Origin: Actinomycetes bacterium
Lineage (GTDB): Bacteria; Actinomycetota; Acidimicrobiia; Acidimicrobiales; Palsa-688
Assembly: GCA_021850325.1 (NCBI GenBank)
Contig: JAJZMF010000048.1
Coordinates: forward strand, 62,001-126,000
Reading direction: 5' to 3'
DNA length: 64,000 nucleotides
Shown here: one piece after another, positions 37,295-48,611 of the stretch
Numbering within the stretch: the first letter of the stretch is position 1
Layout of the letters: each line of letters starts with the position of its first letter
Notes under the pieces: model-generated
What the model saw: the letters and a program-made list of their open reading frames with translations, nothing else
What the model was told of the DNA's origin: nothing
The model's database searches: none
Program-made: the position numbers and the translations under genes

Positions 37295-39609
37295 GGGCCG
37301 CTCCCCCGCTCCGGCCCAGCCTGGTGGCTGCGCTGGCCCTGGGGGGCATGGCTGCCTGCTACCTGGCCTCCATGCCCTGGTTGCGCGCCTACCAGGTCCC
37401 CTCGGTCCCCATCCTGCTCGCCATTGCCGCCTGTGCCCCCTTCCTGCTCACCTCGGTCCTCTCGCGCGCCCTGCGCTTCGACGCCCTGGTGGCGCTCGGT
37501 GCCTCGGTCGCCGTCCTGGCCCTGGTGCTGGTGGCCGCCAGCCACGCCGACGTGAACCTGCTCTGGCAGGGCCTTACCCGGGTGCCCGCCCAGCTGTTGA
37601 CCGAGACGCTGCCGCTGGGCGGGCCGGCTTGGTTGGCAACCGCACCCGTTGCGGTGACCTGGTTGTGCTCCACCGTGTGCGCCGAGCTCCTGCTCCGGCC
37701 CTCCGCTCCGTGGCCGGCGGCGCTCGGCCTGCCTCTGGTCTCGTTCTCGCTCGCCTACCTGGCCACCACCACAGCGCCCCCGGGGCATGGCCCGGCCGAG
37801 GCCGCCGGGCTGCTCATCACCCTGGTGGCGGTGGCGCTCACCACCCATGGCCTGCGGGCACTGGACATGGAGGGCCCCGAAGCCCATGCCCCCCGCACCC
37901 GCCCCACGGACATCGGCGAGGGCACGCACCACGGCCCGGCCAGGCGTGCCGCTGCAGCAGGCTCGCTCGCCGCCGTGCTCGTGGCGGGCCTGGGCGTGGG
38001 CGTGCCGTCGGTGGCTGCGTTCTCCAGCCGGCCTGCCACCATCACACGGCCCACCCGGCTGTTGGGAGGCATGGTGGTGGACCCGGTCGACGTCATCGCC
38101 TCCCTTCGCTCGTCCCACCTGCCGGGCCGGGGGCCGGTGCTGTACACCGTGCATGTGGACCGTCCCTGGTGGGGGTACATGGCAGCAGCCGTCCTCGACC
38201 ACTACGACGGCGAACTGTGGTCCTTCGGCTCGACCTTCCGCCCCACAGGTGGCCGCGTCCCGCTCCTCGGCCCCGCAGCAGGTACGGGCAGGCCGCTGCA
38301 ACAGGAGTACCAGCTCGTCCGGTCGATCGGCGTGCCCTTCCTGCCTGCTGTCGAGCGGCCCCTCTGGGTCAGCGGCACGACCGTCGACGCCGACGCCGTG
38401 ACCGGGATGCTGGCGAGCGAGGCCACAGGCCCGGTTGACTACACGGTCGATTCGGCGCCCGGTGACATCAGCGCCGAGGCCCTGCCCGCCGGGACGCCGC
38501 TGCTGGCTGCGGACAAGTTGCCCGACGGCGCGGCCCTGACCCAGATCCCCGAAGGCTCCCAGCGCATCGCCTCCGCCGCAGTGCGCTTCGCTGTGGACCT
38601 GACAGGTCGGCCCGCGGCACCGTCCTTCGCGTTCCTGCAGGACCTGGCGGCGACCCTCGCCACCAGGGAGCGAAGGGTTGTCGCCCGCCGGGCGGCCGGC
38701 AGCCAGGCGGCGGCGGCCGGGTTGGCCGGGACGTCGCTCGCCCAGGTGATGAACGCTGTCACGGTGGTCAAGGCCGCCACCCCGGAACAGTTCGCCACCT
38801 ACTTCGCCGTCGTCGCTCGCTACCTCGGCACCCCGGTGCGCCTGGTGAGCGGGTTCCGGCTGCCCCTACCGCCGGGACCGCCCGGTCCGCTCCCCCCGGG
38901 CACCTACACGGCCCGGGCCGGGGACGCCTGGACCTGGGACGAGGTACCGGTGGCAGGCCGTGGGTGGGTCACCGTCGACGCTGCCCCCAGCCTGACCACT
39001 ACCGATGCCTCACCCCCGCCCGAGCAGGTGACACCGGCCAAGCCCCACAAACCCGCGCCTCCCGCCGCACTGCCCCGCTCGGCTCAGCACGCCCTGGCCC
39101 GGCCGGCTCGTGTCCCCCGGCACAGCGCGGGCACAGCCGACTGGGGCGTGCTGGTCGGAGCGGGCCTGCCCGCCGCCCTGGTCCTGGCCCTGCTGATGGT
39201 CGTCGTGGGCGCCCCGGCCACGCGCAGGAGGCTGCGCCGGCTCGCCCGTCACCGTGCCGACGACCCCGCCCTGCTCACGGCAGGCGCCTGGTTGGAGCTC
39301 GTGGACGGCATGGCCCGTCTCGGCTTGGAGGTCCGGCCGGCTGCCACCAGCCAGGAGCTGGCCCGAAGTGCCCGCCAGCAGTTCGGCGAGGACATCGGCC
39401 CCCTGGTCGGCGCCGTAGCCGAGCTGGCGGACCGAGCCGTGTACAGCAGCCGTTGGGCACCCGATGCCCAGACCGCGGACTATGCCTGGCAGGCGCAGGC
39501 GCAGGCGTACCGCGCCCTGCTCCACCAGGCCGGCTGGCGCCGGCGCGCCCGCGCCCTGGCCCAGGTCGGCCCGGCTCCCGCCAAGCCGCTGGCGAAGGCA
39601 GGCGGGTGA
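37291..39609 (+). CDS. TgpA-like membrane transglutaminase-fold protein, catalytic residues lost
   Basis: 772 residues from TTG at 37291, overlapping the DUF58 stop. Five or six N-terminal membrane spans (to about residue 240), an extracytoplasmic domain, a further span near 615-640, and a cytoplasmic DUF4129-like tail (LVDGMARLGLEVRPAATSQELARSA). The transglutaminase core is recognisable at 494-565, but the residue that should be the catalytic Cys is P498 (ATPEQFATYFAVVARYLG) and the His position is W547 (GDAWTWDEV). Only the Asp (D563 in GWVTVDAAP) remains. So it is a predicted pseudoenzyme with an intact scaffold. Coupled to the kinase-like gene by a GTGA overlap. Confidence 0.85.
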   Translation: MRAAPPLRPSLVAALALGGMAACYLASMPWLRAYQVPSVPILLAIAACAPFLLTSVLSRALRFDALVALGASVAVLALVLVAASHADVNLLWQGLTRVPAQLLTETLPLGGPAWLATAPVAVTWLCSTVCAELLLRPSAPWPAALGLPLVSFSLAYLATTTAPPGHGPAEAAGLLITLVAVALTTHGLRALDMEGPEAHAPRTRPTDIGEGTHHGPARRAAAAGSLAAVLVAGLGVGVPSVAAFSSRPATITRPTRLLGGMVVDPVDVIASLRSSHLPGRGPVLYTVHVDRPWWGYMAAAVLDHYDGELWSFGSTFRPTGGRVPLLGPAAGTGRPLQQEYQLVRSIGVPFLPAVERPLWVSGTTVDADAVTGMLASEATGPVDYTVDSAPGDISAEALPAGTPLLAADKLPDGAALTQIPEGSQRIASAAVRFAVDLTGRPAAPSFAFLQDLAATLATRERRVVARRAAGSQAAAAGLAGTSLAQVMNAVTVVKAATPEQFATYFAVVARYLGTPVRLVSGFRLPLPPGPPGPLPPGTYTARAGDAWTWDEVPVAGRGWVTVDAAPSLTTTDASPPPEQVTPAKPHKPAPPAALPRSAQHALARPARVPRHSAGTADWGVLVGAGLPAALVLALLMVVVGAPATRRRLRRLARHRADDPALLTAGAWLELVDGMARLGLEVRPAATSQELARSARQQFGEDIGPLVGAVAELADRAVYSSRWAPDAQTADYAWQAQAQAYRALLHQAGWRRRARALAQVGPAPAKPLAKAGG

Positions 39610-41024
39610 CCCGCCGGAGCGGGCCGGGCCAGAGGGCCGCGGCACCCCCCGCCCCCTCCGAGAGCTTCGGCGGCTATGGCGGCGTCGTCGAGGTGGCCAG
39701 GGGCGATCTCGCCACCGTGTACCGGGCTGTCGAGCTCGGCACGGGACGCCACGTCGCCCTCAAAGTGGTGCGCGCGCTGGCCGTACCCGTGCGCACGCTC
39801 GAGGCGTTCGAAGAGGAGCTCCCAGCCCTCGTGCAGCTGGGCAAGCACCCCAACGTGGTCGCCCTCCACCGCGTCTTCTCCACGCCCGAGGGCTGGCCCG
39901 TCCTGGTCCTGGAGCTTTGCCCCGGGGCCCTCGCCGGTCGCCTCGAAAAGGAGGGGCCCCTGCCCGCCCCCGAGGTCGTGCAGGTCGGCGTCAAGCTGGC
40001 CGGGGCCCTGGAGAGCGCCCACCGGGCCGGGCTCTGCCACCAGGACCTCGAGCCCGGGAAGATCCTGGTGTCCGAGTACGGCGAGCCCGCACTGGCGGGC
40101 TTCGGCCTGGCGCGGCTGCGGGCAGCGGCCCGCCCGGGTGACGGGCTGCTCGGGTTCAGCCCGCTTCACCTGCCGCCCGAGGTGCTGGAGGGGCAGCCGG
40201 GCTCCCCCCGCGCCGACGTCTACGGCTTGGCCTCGTGCCTCTACGAGCTCCTCGTCGGCCACGGGCCCTTCACCGCCTACGAGGGTGAGCCGCCCGCCTC
40301 GGTGGTCCTGCGCATCCTGCGTGACCCACCGCCCAGGCTCCCGCCCGTCGGCGTCCCCGTAGGCCTCTGCGACCTCCTCGAGGCCTGCCTGGCCAAGGAG
40401 CCCGCCCGACGCCCTGCCGGCGCGGCGGAGCTCGCCGAGCAGCTGCGGGCGGTGGAGCTGGAGGCGGGGTGGTCACCGACCCCGTACGTGGTGCACGGTG
40501 AGCGCCAGGCCGGTCCCTCGGGCCCGGCCACGGGGCCCGTACGCCCGGGCAGCCCCCACGACCGTCCACGGCGTGCACCGGTCAGGTCCGTCGTCCCACC
40601 CCGGTTGCCGTCCCCGGGCGACGGGGCCGCGCCGCCGTGGCCCACAAGTGGACCGGGCACCGCCACAGCCTCCCCGCCCGTGCCTGCCCCGGTCCGGGCG
40701 CTGGGTGGCACCCTCACCCCTCCCGCCACCCCTGCACCTCCGGCCGGCCCGGACGGGCCGGGTGCGCCGACCGGGGCACCGCCGCCAGCGCAAGCGCACG
40801 CCGACGCCACACGCTGGGGCTTCCCATCCGCCTCGCCCCTGGCGGGCAGTCCGCCCGAGGCGGCCTCCATGCCGAGCAGCCCTCCCACCCGGTCGGGCTC
40901 CCGCCCTGGCGTGCGCCGGCCGGCGCACGGCCGCCAAGCAAGGCGGTTGCCGCTGGCCGTGGCGGCAGGTGCCGGCGCCGCGGTAGGCGCCACAGTGGCC
41001 CTGCTCGCCGCCCACGTGCTCTGA
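39606..41024 (+). CDS. Membrane-anchored protein kinase-like protein, predicted pseudokinase
   Basis: 472 residues, GTG at 39606 overlapping the previous stop. The kinase fold spans about 20-290: K53 in HVALKVV is kept. The catalytic loop reads CHQDLEPGKILV, so D147 is kept but the usual Lys is E149 and the metal-binding Asn is K152. DFG is GFG (G165), so the second metal ligand is lost, and the glycine-rich loop is degraded (VARGDLATVYRA). The APE-like PPEVLEGQ and DVYGLASCLYELL helices are intact. A Pro/Gly/Ala-rich linker follows, then a membrane span at about 447-470 and almost no outside tail. Likely a scaffold or nucleotide sensor, not an active kinase. Confidence 0.85.
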   Translation: MTRRSGPGQRAAAPPAPSESFGGYGGVVEVARGDLATVYRAVELGTGRHVALKVVRALAVPVRTLEAFEEELPALVQLGKHPNVVALHRVFSTPEGWPVLVLELCPGALAGRLEKEGPLPAPEVVQVGVKLAGALESAHRAGLCHQDLEPGKILVSEYGEPALAGFGLARLRAAARPGDGLLGFSPLHLPPEVLEGQPGSPRADVYGLASCLYELLVGHGPFTAYEGEPPASVVLRILRDPPPRLPPVGVPVGLCDLLEACLAKEPARRPAGAAELAEQLRAVELEAGWSPTPYVVHGERQAGPSGPATGPVRPGSPHDRPRRAPVRSVVPPRLPSPGDGAAPPWPTSGPGTATASPPVPAPVRALGGTLTPPATPAPPAGPDGPGAPTGAPPPAQAHADATRWGFPSASPLAGSPPEAASMPSSPPTRSGSRPGVRRPAHGRQARRLPLAVAAGAGAAVGATVALLAAHVL

Positions 41025-41106
41025 GCGGCCACCCGGTGGTCCGGGACAGCCGGGAGGGAGAACGGCTCGCGGCCCGAACCCGCGCGTGGCCTCCCGGCGA
41101 CGCGGG

Positions 41107-41112
41107 TACCCT
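41107..41112 (+). promoter_or_regulatory. Leaderless -10 box of trpS
   Basis: TACCCT, seven bases before the GTG at 41120; no Shine-Dalgarno sequence. Confidence 0.5.
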
Positions 41113-41119
41113 TCCTGGG

Positions 41120-42163
41120 GTGAACGGGACGAACGAGCAGGCAGGCGGCGCCGAGCGGACGAGGAGGGTGCTTTCGGGCATCCAGCCGACCGGAGGCGCG
41201 CACCTGGGCAACTACCTGGGCGCCCTGCGCTGGTGGGTTGACTTCCAGGACCGCTACGACGCCTACTACTGCGTGGTGGACCTGCACGCCCTCACCGTCC
41301 CCGGAGACCCCGAGGAGCTCCGTAAGGCGACGATCGAGATGGCGACGGTCCTGTTGGCCTGCGGCCTGCGCCCGGACAGGTGCACCTTGTTCGCACAGAG
41401 CCACGTCCCCGCCCACGCCGAGCTGGCATGGCTGCTCGAGTGCACGGCCAGCATGGGCGAGCTCAGCCGGATGACCCAGTTCAAGGACAAGGCGGCGAAG
41501 GGCTCCGAGGAGTCAGCGCGCGTGGGCCTCTTCACCTACCCCGTGCTCATGGCCGCCGACATACTCCTCTACGATGCAGACCTCGTACCGGTGGGCGACG
41601 ACCAGCGCCAGCACCTGGAGCTCACGCGTGACCTGGCGCAGCGTTGGAACGCGCGTTATGGCCGGACCTTCACCGTGCCCGAGGCGGCAATACCGCCCCC
41701 GGGACGTGGGGCACGGGTCATGGACCTGCAGGAGCCGGCCAGCAAGATGTCGAAATCGGCGGCCAGCGACGCCGGCGTGCTGTACCTCTTCGACGACCCT
41801 GCCACCATCGAACGCAAGGTCAAGCGTGCCGTCACGGACCTGGACCCACCCGGGCCGGGAACGGTCCGCTGGGACCGGGAGGCCAAACCGGGGGTGTCCA
41901 ACCTCCTCGAGCTCCTCGCCGCCCTGGAGGGTACCGGTCCCGAGCAGGTGGCGGCCCGCTACGACAGCTATGGCAAGCTGAAGTCGGACCTGGCCCAGGC
42001 CGTGGTGAGCACCCTGGAGCCCATCCAGGCCCGCTACCGGGAGCTCTCCGCCGATCCCGCCACGGTGCACGACGTGCTCCGGGCGGGGGCCAAGCGGGCA
42101 GCAGTGCACGCGGGCGAGGTGCTCGAGCGCGCCCGGTCGGCTATCGGGCTCCTACAGCCCTGA
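41120..42163 (+). CDS. trpS: Tryptophanyl-tRNA synthetase
   Basis: 347 residues. Class I synthetase: GIQPTGGAHLGNYLGA carries the HIGH-type motif HLGN, and SKMSKS near residue 210 is the KMSKS loop. VGDDQRQHLELTRDLAQRWN is typical. Charges tRNA-Trp. Normal length. Confidence 0.95.
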   Translation: MNGTNEQAGGAERTRRVLSGIQPTGGAHLGNYLGALRWWVDFQDRYDAYYCVVDLHALTVPGDPEELRKATIEMATVLLACGLRPDRCTLFAQSHVPAHAELAWLLECTASMGELSRMTQFKDKAAKGSEESARVGLFTYPVLMAADILLYDADLVPVGDDQRQHLELTRDLAQRWNARYGRTFTVPEAAIPPPGRGARVMDLQEPASKMSKSAASDAGVLYLFDDPATIERKVKRAVTDLDPPGPGTVRWDREAKPGVSNLLELLAALEGTGPEQVAARYDSYGKLKSDLAQAVVSTLEPIQARYRELSADPATVHDVLRAGAKRAAVHAGEVLERARSAIGLLQP

Positions 42164-42249
42164 CCCCTGCCCGGGCTCTCGGGCGCACTCGGGCCGGGTG
42201 CCGTGGGCGACGAGGCTGGTTGGCGCCGGCGTCCCGGGGCGGAGGCGGG

Positions 42250-42585
42250 TCAGCGACGCTTGGCCGCGCACTCGATGCAGTAGCGGGTGGCCGGCATTGC
42301 CTCCAGCCGGGCCGGTGCGATCTCGCGGTTGCAGCCCTCGCAGACCCCGTAGGTCCCCGCCTCGATCTTGGCCAGGGCATGCTCGACGTCGGCAAGGTTG
42401 GTCGTGAGCGTGGTGGCCAGGACCTCCGTCTCGCCCCTCTCGGCCGTCACCTGGCTCGAGTCGGCGAAGTTCGGGTCGTACACGAGGCCCTCGGAACCTA
42501 TGCCCAGCTCCTCCAGCTCGCGGCGCAGGGCTGAGCGCTCCTGCTCCAGCTCTTCTCGAAGTGCGCTGGTCGTCTCGGCCTCCAT
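42250..42585 (-). CDS. DksA/TraR-family zinc-finger protein
   Basis: 111 residues from the ATG at 42585. N-terminal coiled coil (LREELEQERSALRRELEELG) with AERGETEVLATT following, then a C4 zinc finger CEGCNREI...RYCIEC with two CxxC pairs. Such proteins bind the RNA polymerase secondary channel or, in actinobacteria, act as CarD/RbpA-independent regulators; it lacks the DxxDxA tip of true DksA. Leaderless promoter TACACT upstream. Confidence 0.88.
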   Translation of the reverse strand: MEAETTSALREELEQERSALRRELEELGIGSEGLVYDPNFADSSQVTAERGETEVLATTLTTNLADVEHALAKIEAGTYGVCEGCNREIAPARLEAMPATRYCIECAAKRR

Positions 42586-42592
42586 CAGCCGC

Positions 42593-42598
42593 AGTGTA
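42593..42598 (-). promoter_or_regulatory. Leaderless -10 box of the DksA/TraR-like gene
   Basis: TACACT, seven bases before the ATG start, no ribosome binding site. Confidence 0.5.
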
Positions 42599-42677
42599 GA
42601 CCCTGTGCGCCGGCTCGCGAAGGAGATACGCAGGGCAGGCAGCTCAGCCGGCCGGCCCCGGGCCGGCCGGGGGCTTC

Positions 42678-43631
42678 TCAGCCCGATCGCGTCGCCCTCG
42701 GGTGGGCGGCCAGGTAGGCGCTGCGCAGCCGCTCGGCCGAGACCTTGGTGTAGACCTGCGTCGTGGCCACGGAGGCGTGGCCCAGGAGCTCCTGGACCAC
42801 GCGGACATCGGCCCCGTGGTCGAGCAGATGGGTGGCGCAGCTGTGACGCAGCACATGAGGGCTGAGCCGGTCCGCCAGGCCCACGACCAGGCCGTAGTGG
42901 CGCACCACCCCCCACGCCCCCTGACGGCTGAGACGCCCCCCCCTGTGGTTGAGGAAGACGGCGTCCGCTGCTTGGCGCTGTGCCCGGCGCCCCGGCACCA
43001 TCAGCGGGCGTCCCCCGGGGCCGAGCCAGGCCTGGAGGGCGGAGCGCGCGTAGCGGCCCAGGGGGACGAGACGTTCCTTGCCGCCCTTGCCCAGCACCCT
43101 CACCAGCTGGTCCTCGACCGCCAGGTCGCCCAGGTCGAGGCCAACCAGTTCCGAGATCCGCATGCCGGTGCCGTACAGCAGCTCCAGGACGGCCCTGTCC
43201 CTCAGCTCCGACGGACCGCTCCCGCTCGCCGCTCCCAGAAGAGCCAGCACTTCCCGCTCTGTGAGCGGCTTGGGCAGGCCGGCGGGAGCCCGTGGCGGCT
43301 TGAGGGCCGCGGTGGGGTCTTTGGTGGCCCGTCCCTCCTGGAGCAGGAACCGGTGCAGGCTGCGCACAGCCACCATCGCCCGCGCCACGGACGCCGGGGC
43401 GCGCCCGCTGCTCCTCAGATGGGCCACATAGGCGGCCACCGTGGCCTCGTCTGCACCTGCGTGGTCGTGCCCGCGGCCGAGGCCCGCCAACCAGGACTCG
43501 TAGGCCAGGAGATCCCGCCTGTAGGCAGCGAGCGTGTTGGGGCGGCGGGCCTTCTCCACGGCCAACCAGCTCAGCATCTCCTCAGAGGCCAGGCTCAGGG
43601 GCCCGGCCGGCACCGCCGGAGGCCTGCTCAC
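42678..43631 (-). CDS. xerD: Tyrosine recombinase XerD/XerC
   Basis: 317 residues. Core-binding N-domain (about 15-105) and catalytic domain with Arg in LYGTGMRISELVGL, Lys in GKGGKERLVPL, HVLRHSCATHLLDHG with His and Arg, HASVATTQVYTKVS with His and the nucleophile Tyr. Resolves chromosome dimers at dif. XerC cannot be excluded from sequence alone. Last gene of the tlyA-to-xerD run. Confidence 0.9.
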   Translation of the reverse strand: MSRPPAVPAGPLSLASEEMLSWLAVEKARRPNTLAAYRRDLLAYESWLAGLGRGHDHAGADEATVAAYVAHLRSSGRAPASVARAMVAVRSLHRFLLQEGRATKDPTAALKPPRAPAGLPKPLTEREVLALLGAASGSGPSELRDRAVLELLYGTGMRISELVGLDLGDLAVEDQLVRVLGKGGKERLVPLGRYARSALQAWLGPGGRPLMVPGRRAQRQAADAVFLNHRGGRLSRQGAWGVVRHYGLVVGLADRLSPHVLRHSCATHLLDHGADVRVVQELLGHASVATTQVYTKVSAERLRSAYLAAHPRATRSG

Positions 43632-43681
43632 GGAACCCGGGCCGGGGCCGTCATCACGGCCGGGAGCCGGCCCAAGGGACC

Positions 43682-45950
<2,269 letters not shown>

Positions 45951-46070
45951 CTACTGGCCGGCGGAGATTGGCCTCACCTGAGCCCAGCCTGGCTCACGGT
46001 CAGGCCTCCTCGGTGGCCACCCGAGCTTAGCGCAGGGCGCCCGGAGGAGTGCGGACCGGCCGGGCGCCCC

Positions 46071-47771
46071 CTACGGGGCGGTCGCGGCACTCGTGTGCAG
46101 CGAACCCGCCTCCGCCAGGTCGAGCAGCTCCCTGGCGTGGGAGCGGGCCGTCTCGCTGTCCGGCTGACCAGAGAGCATGCGGGACAGCTCGACCACCCTC
46201 TCCTCCCCCGCCACCGGGTGCGCCGTCGAGACGGTGCGCCCGTCCACCTCCAGCTTGCGCACTGCCAGCTGGGCATGGGCGAAGGCCGCCACCTGGGCCA
46301 GGTGGGTCACCACGAGCACCTGGTGGTGCTCGGCCAGGCGGGCGAGGGCCGAGCCGACCGCCAGTGCCGCTTCGCCCCCCACCCCGGCGTCGACCTCGTC
46401 GAACACGAGCACGTCCGGGCCCCCTCCCGTGGGGCCCTCCCGCCCTCTCAAAAGAACGAGGCGCACCGCCAGCATGGCCCGGGCGAGCTCACCCCCCGAT
46501 GCCGTACGCGCCAAGGGGAGCAGGGGCTCCCCGGCATTGGCCGCGAACATGAACACCAGGTCCTCGCCGGCCAGCCGGCGCAGCTCGTCCACCTCGGAGG
46601 CCGCGGCCCCCTCGTCGCCGGTGGGCTCGGAGACACCGAAGCAGGCGCGGGGCATGGCCAACCGCCGCAGCTCGGCCTGCACGGCCTGGCCGAACGCGTC
46701 CGCCGCCTCCCGCCTCTGGCGGCCCAGGGCCTCCGCGGCCACCCGTAGCGCGCCCCGCGCCCCGGCCAGGCGCTCCTCCGCCTGCCTGGCGTAGCTGTCG
46801 GCGCTCTCGAGCTCGGCCAACCTGGCCTCAGCGGCCCGGCGCCACTCGAACAGCTCGGCCAACGAGCCGGCCGGGCCCGCGTACTTGCGCCGCAGCTCCC
46901 GTAGGCGCGCCCGGCGGAGCCCTATGGCCTCCAGCCGGGCCGGGTCCTCCTCCAGGCCTTCGGCCACGGTGCGAGCCTCGCCTGCCAGGTCGTCCAGGTC
47001 CGCCCATGCTGCGCTGAGGCGGGCGTGGAGCACCGCCAGGGGCGAGCGGCCCTGGCAGGCAGCCATGGCCCGACCGAGCAGGTCCAGCACCTTGTCCTCG
47101 TCCGCCAGGGCGGCGTGCACAGCCAGGGCGGCGGCGTGGTCCCCGGCCGCCTGGCCGAGCAAGGCTTCCTCCTTCGCCAGTAGCTCGTCCTCCTCCGGCC
47201 CCACCAGCTGTGCCGCTTCGAGCTCCCCCAGCTGGTAACGGAGGAAGTCCGCCTCCCGCTCCCGGGCCACCAGGTCCCCTCCGCCGGCCGACATCGCCTC
47301 CGTCAGGCTGCGCACCTCCTGGGCGCAGCGGTCCCGCTCCGCCGTGCTGAGCCCGGCGAAGCTGTCCAGAGCCCTGCGCTGAGCTGCCGGGGACAGCAGG
47401 CTCTGGTGGGCGTGCTGGCCGTAGAGGTCCACAAGGCTGCCCCCCAGCTCGGCGAGAGCGCCGAGCGGCGCCATGCGCCCGTCGACGTACGCGCGCGAAC
47501 GCCCCTCGGCGGGCAGGGCCCGGGCCAGTACCACCTCGTGCTCGCCGCCGTCGTCGCCGGGCCTGACCAGGCGGGCCTCGACCGTCGCCTCGGCCTGTCC
47601 GGGCCTGACAAGGTGACTGGCGGCCCGGCCTCCGCAGAGCAGCTTGAGCGCCTCCACGAGCAGTGTCTTGCCTGCACCGGTCTCCCCGGTGAAGGCCGTC
47701 ATGCCCGGTCCGAGCACGACGCTCAGGTCCTCGATGACACCCAGCTGGCTGGCGCGCAGCTCGCAGAGCAC
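46071..47771 (-). CDS. recN: DNA repair protein RecN
   Basis: 566 residues, SMC-like ATPase for double-strand break repair. Walker A GETGAGKT at 29-36, long coiled-coil arms in the middle (AEREADFLRYQLGELEAAQL), signature TASGGELARAMLA and Walker B VLVFDEVDAGVGG. GTG start one base after the nadK stop. Confidence 0.93.
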   Translation of the reverse strand: MLCELRASQLGVIEDLSVVLGPGMTAFTGETGAGKTLLVEALKLLCGGRAASHLVRPGQAEATVEARLVRPGDDGGEHEVVLARALPAEGRSRAYVDGRMAPLGALAELGGSLVDLYGQHAHQSLLSPAAQRRALDSFAGLSTAERDRCAQEVRSLTEAMSAGGGDLVAREREADFLRYQLGELEAAQLVGPEEDELLAKEEALLGQAAGDHAAALAVHAALADEDKVLDLLGRAMAACQGRSPLAVLHARLSAAWADLDDLAGEARTVAEGLEEDPARLEAIGLRRARLRELRRKYAGPAGSLAELFEWRRAAEARLAELESADSYARQAEERLAGARGALRVAAEALGRQRREAADAFGQAVQAELRRLAMPRACFGVSEPTGDEGAAASEVDELRRLAGEDLVFMFAANAGEPLLPLARTASGGELARAMLAVRLVLLRGREGPTGGGPDVLVFDEVDAGVGGEAALAVGSALARLAEHHQVLVVTHLAQVAAFAHAQLAVRKLEVDGRTVSTAHPVAGEERVVELSRMLSGQPDSETARSHARELLDLAEAGSLHTSAATAP

Positions 47772-47772
47772 C

Positions 47773-48609
47773 TCAGCGGTCCGCCAGGTGGAACTTGTTC
47801 TTGAGGACGGTGTCGAAGCGGCGCTCCCCGAAGCTCACGAAGAGGGCGTCGTGCTCGCCGGCCCTGCACACCAGGCGCTCACCGCCCTCCAGCCGGCCGG
47901 CTGCTGCGCCGTCCACCACGAGGTCGGCTGCTGTCGGGCCCACCAGCTCGAAGGCGACGTCGTCCGAACGGTCCAGGACCAGGCTCCGGTCGAAGAGCAT
48001 GTGGGGGGCGACAGGGGTCACGACCAGTGAACCGAGCTTGGGAGAGATGATCGGGCCCCGGGCCGAGAGGTTGTAGCCGGTGGACCCCGTGGGCGTGGCG
48101 ACGATCAGGGCGTCTGCCGCATAGCTGAGGAAGGGCACCCCCGAGATCCGCAGCCGGGCGTTCACGGTGTGCTGGCCCGTTGCGTGTGCCAGCACGACGT
48201 CGTTCAGGGCCGGCGCCAGCCGGCGTTCGGGACCGCCCTTCGTCTCCACCGAGGAGCTGAGCGTCGTGCGCGCCTCGAGCTGGTAGTCCCCGGACAGGAA
48301 GCGCTTGACGGCCTGGCGCAGGCCGTCCGGTTCGACCGCTGTCAGGTACCCGAAGCGACCGAAGTTCACGCCGAGCACGGGTACCCCCGTACCGAGGACC
48401 GTCACCGCCGTCCTGAGCATGGTGCCGTCCCCGCCCAAGCTGACCAGCAGGTCCAGTGGGCCCTCCGCATCGGGCAGCCCTGCCGAGGGCTTCACGTCGG
48501 AGAGCAGGACAGCTGAGTGGCCCTCGTCCTCGAGCCACTGCGCCGTGCTCCGGGCCACAGCCAACGCGTGCGAACGCTTCGCGTGAGCAGCCAGGGCTAT
48601 TCGGGCCAC
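47773..48609 (-). CDS. nadK: NAD kinase
   Basis: 278 residues. GGDGTMLR at about 59-66 is the NAD kinase diphosphate motif with catalytic Asp, followed by GVNFGRFGYLT and TPTGSTGYNLSARGP. Makes NADP from NAD. GTG start, two bases after tlyA. Confidence 0.95.
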   Translation of the reverse strand: MARIALAAHAKRSHALAVARSTAQWLEDEGHSAVLLSDVKPSAGLPDAEGPLDLLVSLGGDGTMLRTAVTVLGTGVPVLGVNFGRFGYLTAVEPDGLRQAVKRFLSGDYQLEARTTLSSSVETKGGPERRLAPALNDVVLAHATGQHTVNARLRISGVPFLSYAADALIVATPTGSTGYNLSARGPIISPKLGSLVVTPVAPHMLFDRSLVLDRSDDVAFELVGPTAADLVVDGAAAGRLEGGERLVCRAGEHDALFVSFGERRFDTVLKNKFHLADR

Positions 48610-48611
48610 GT

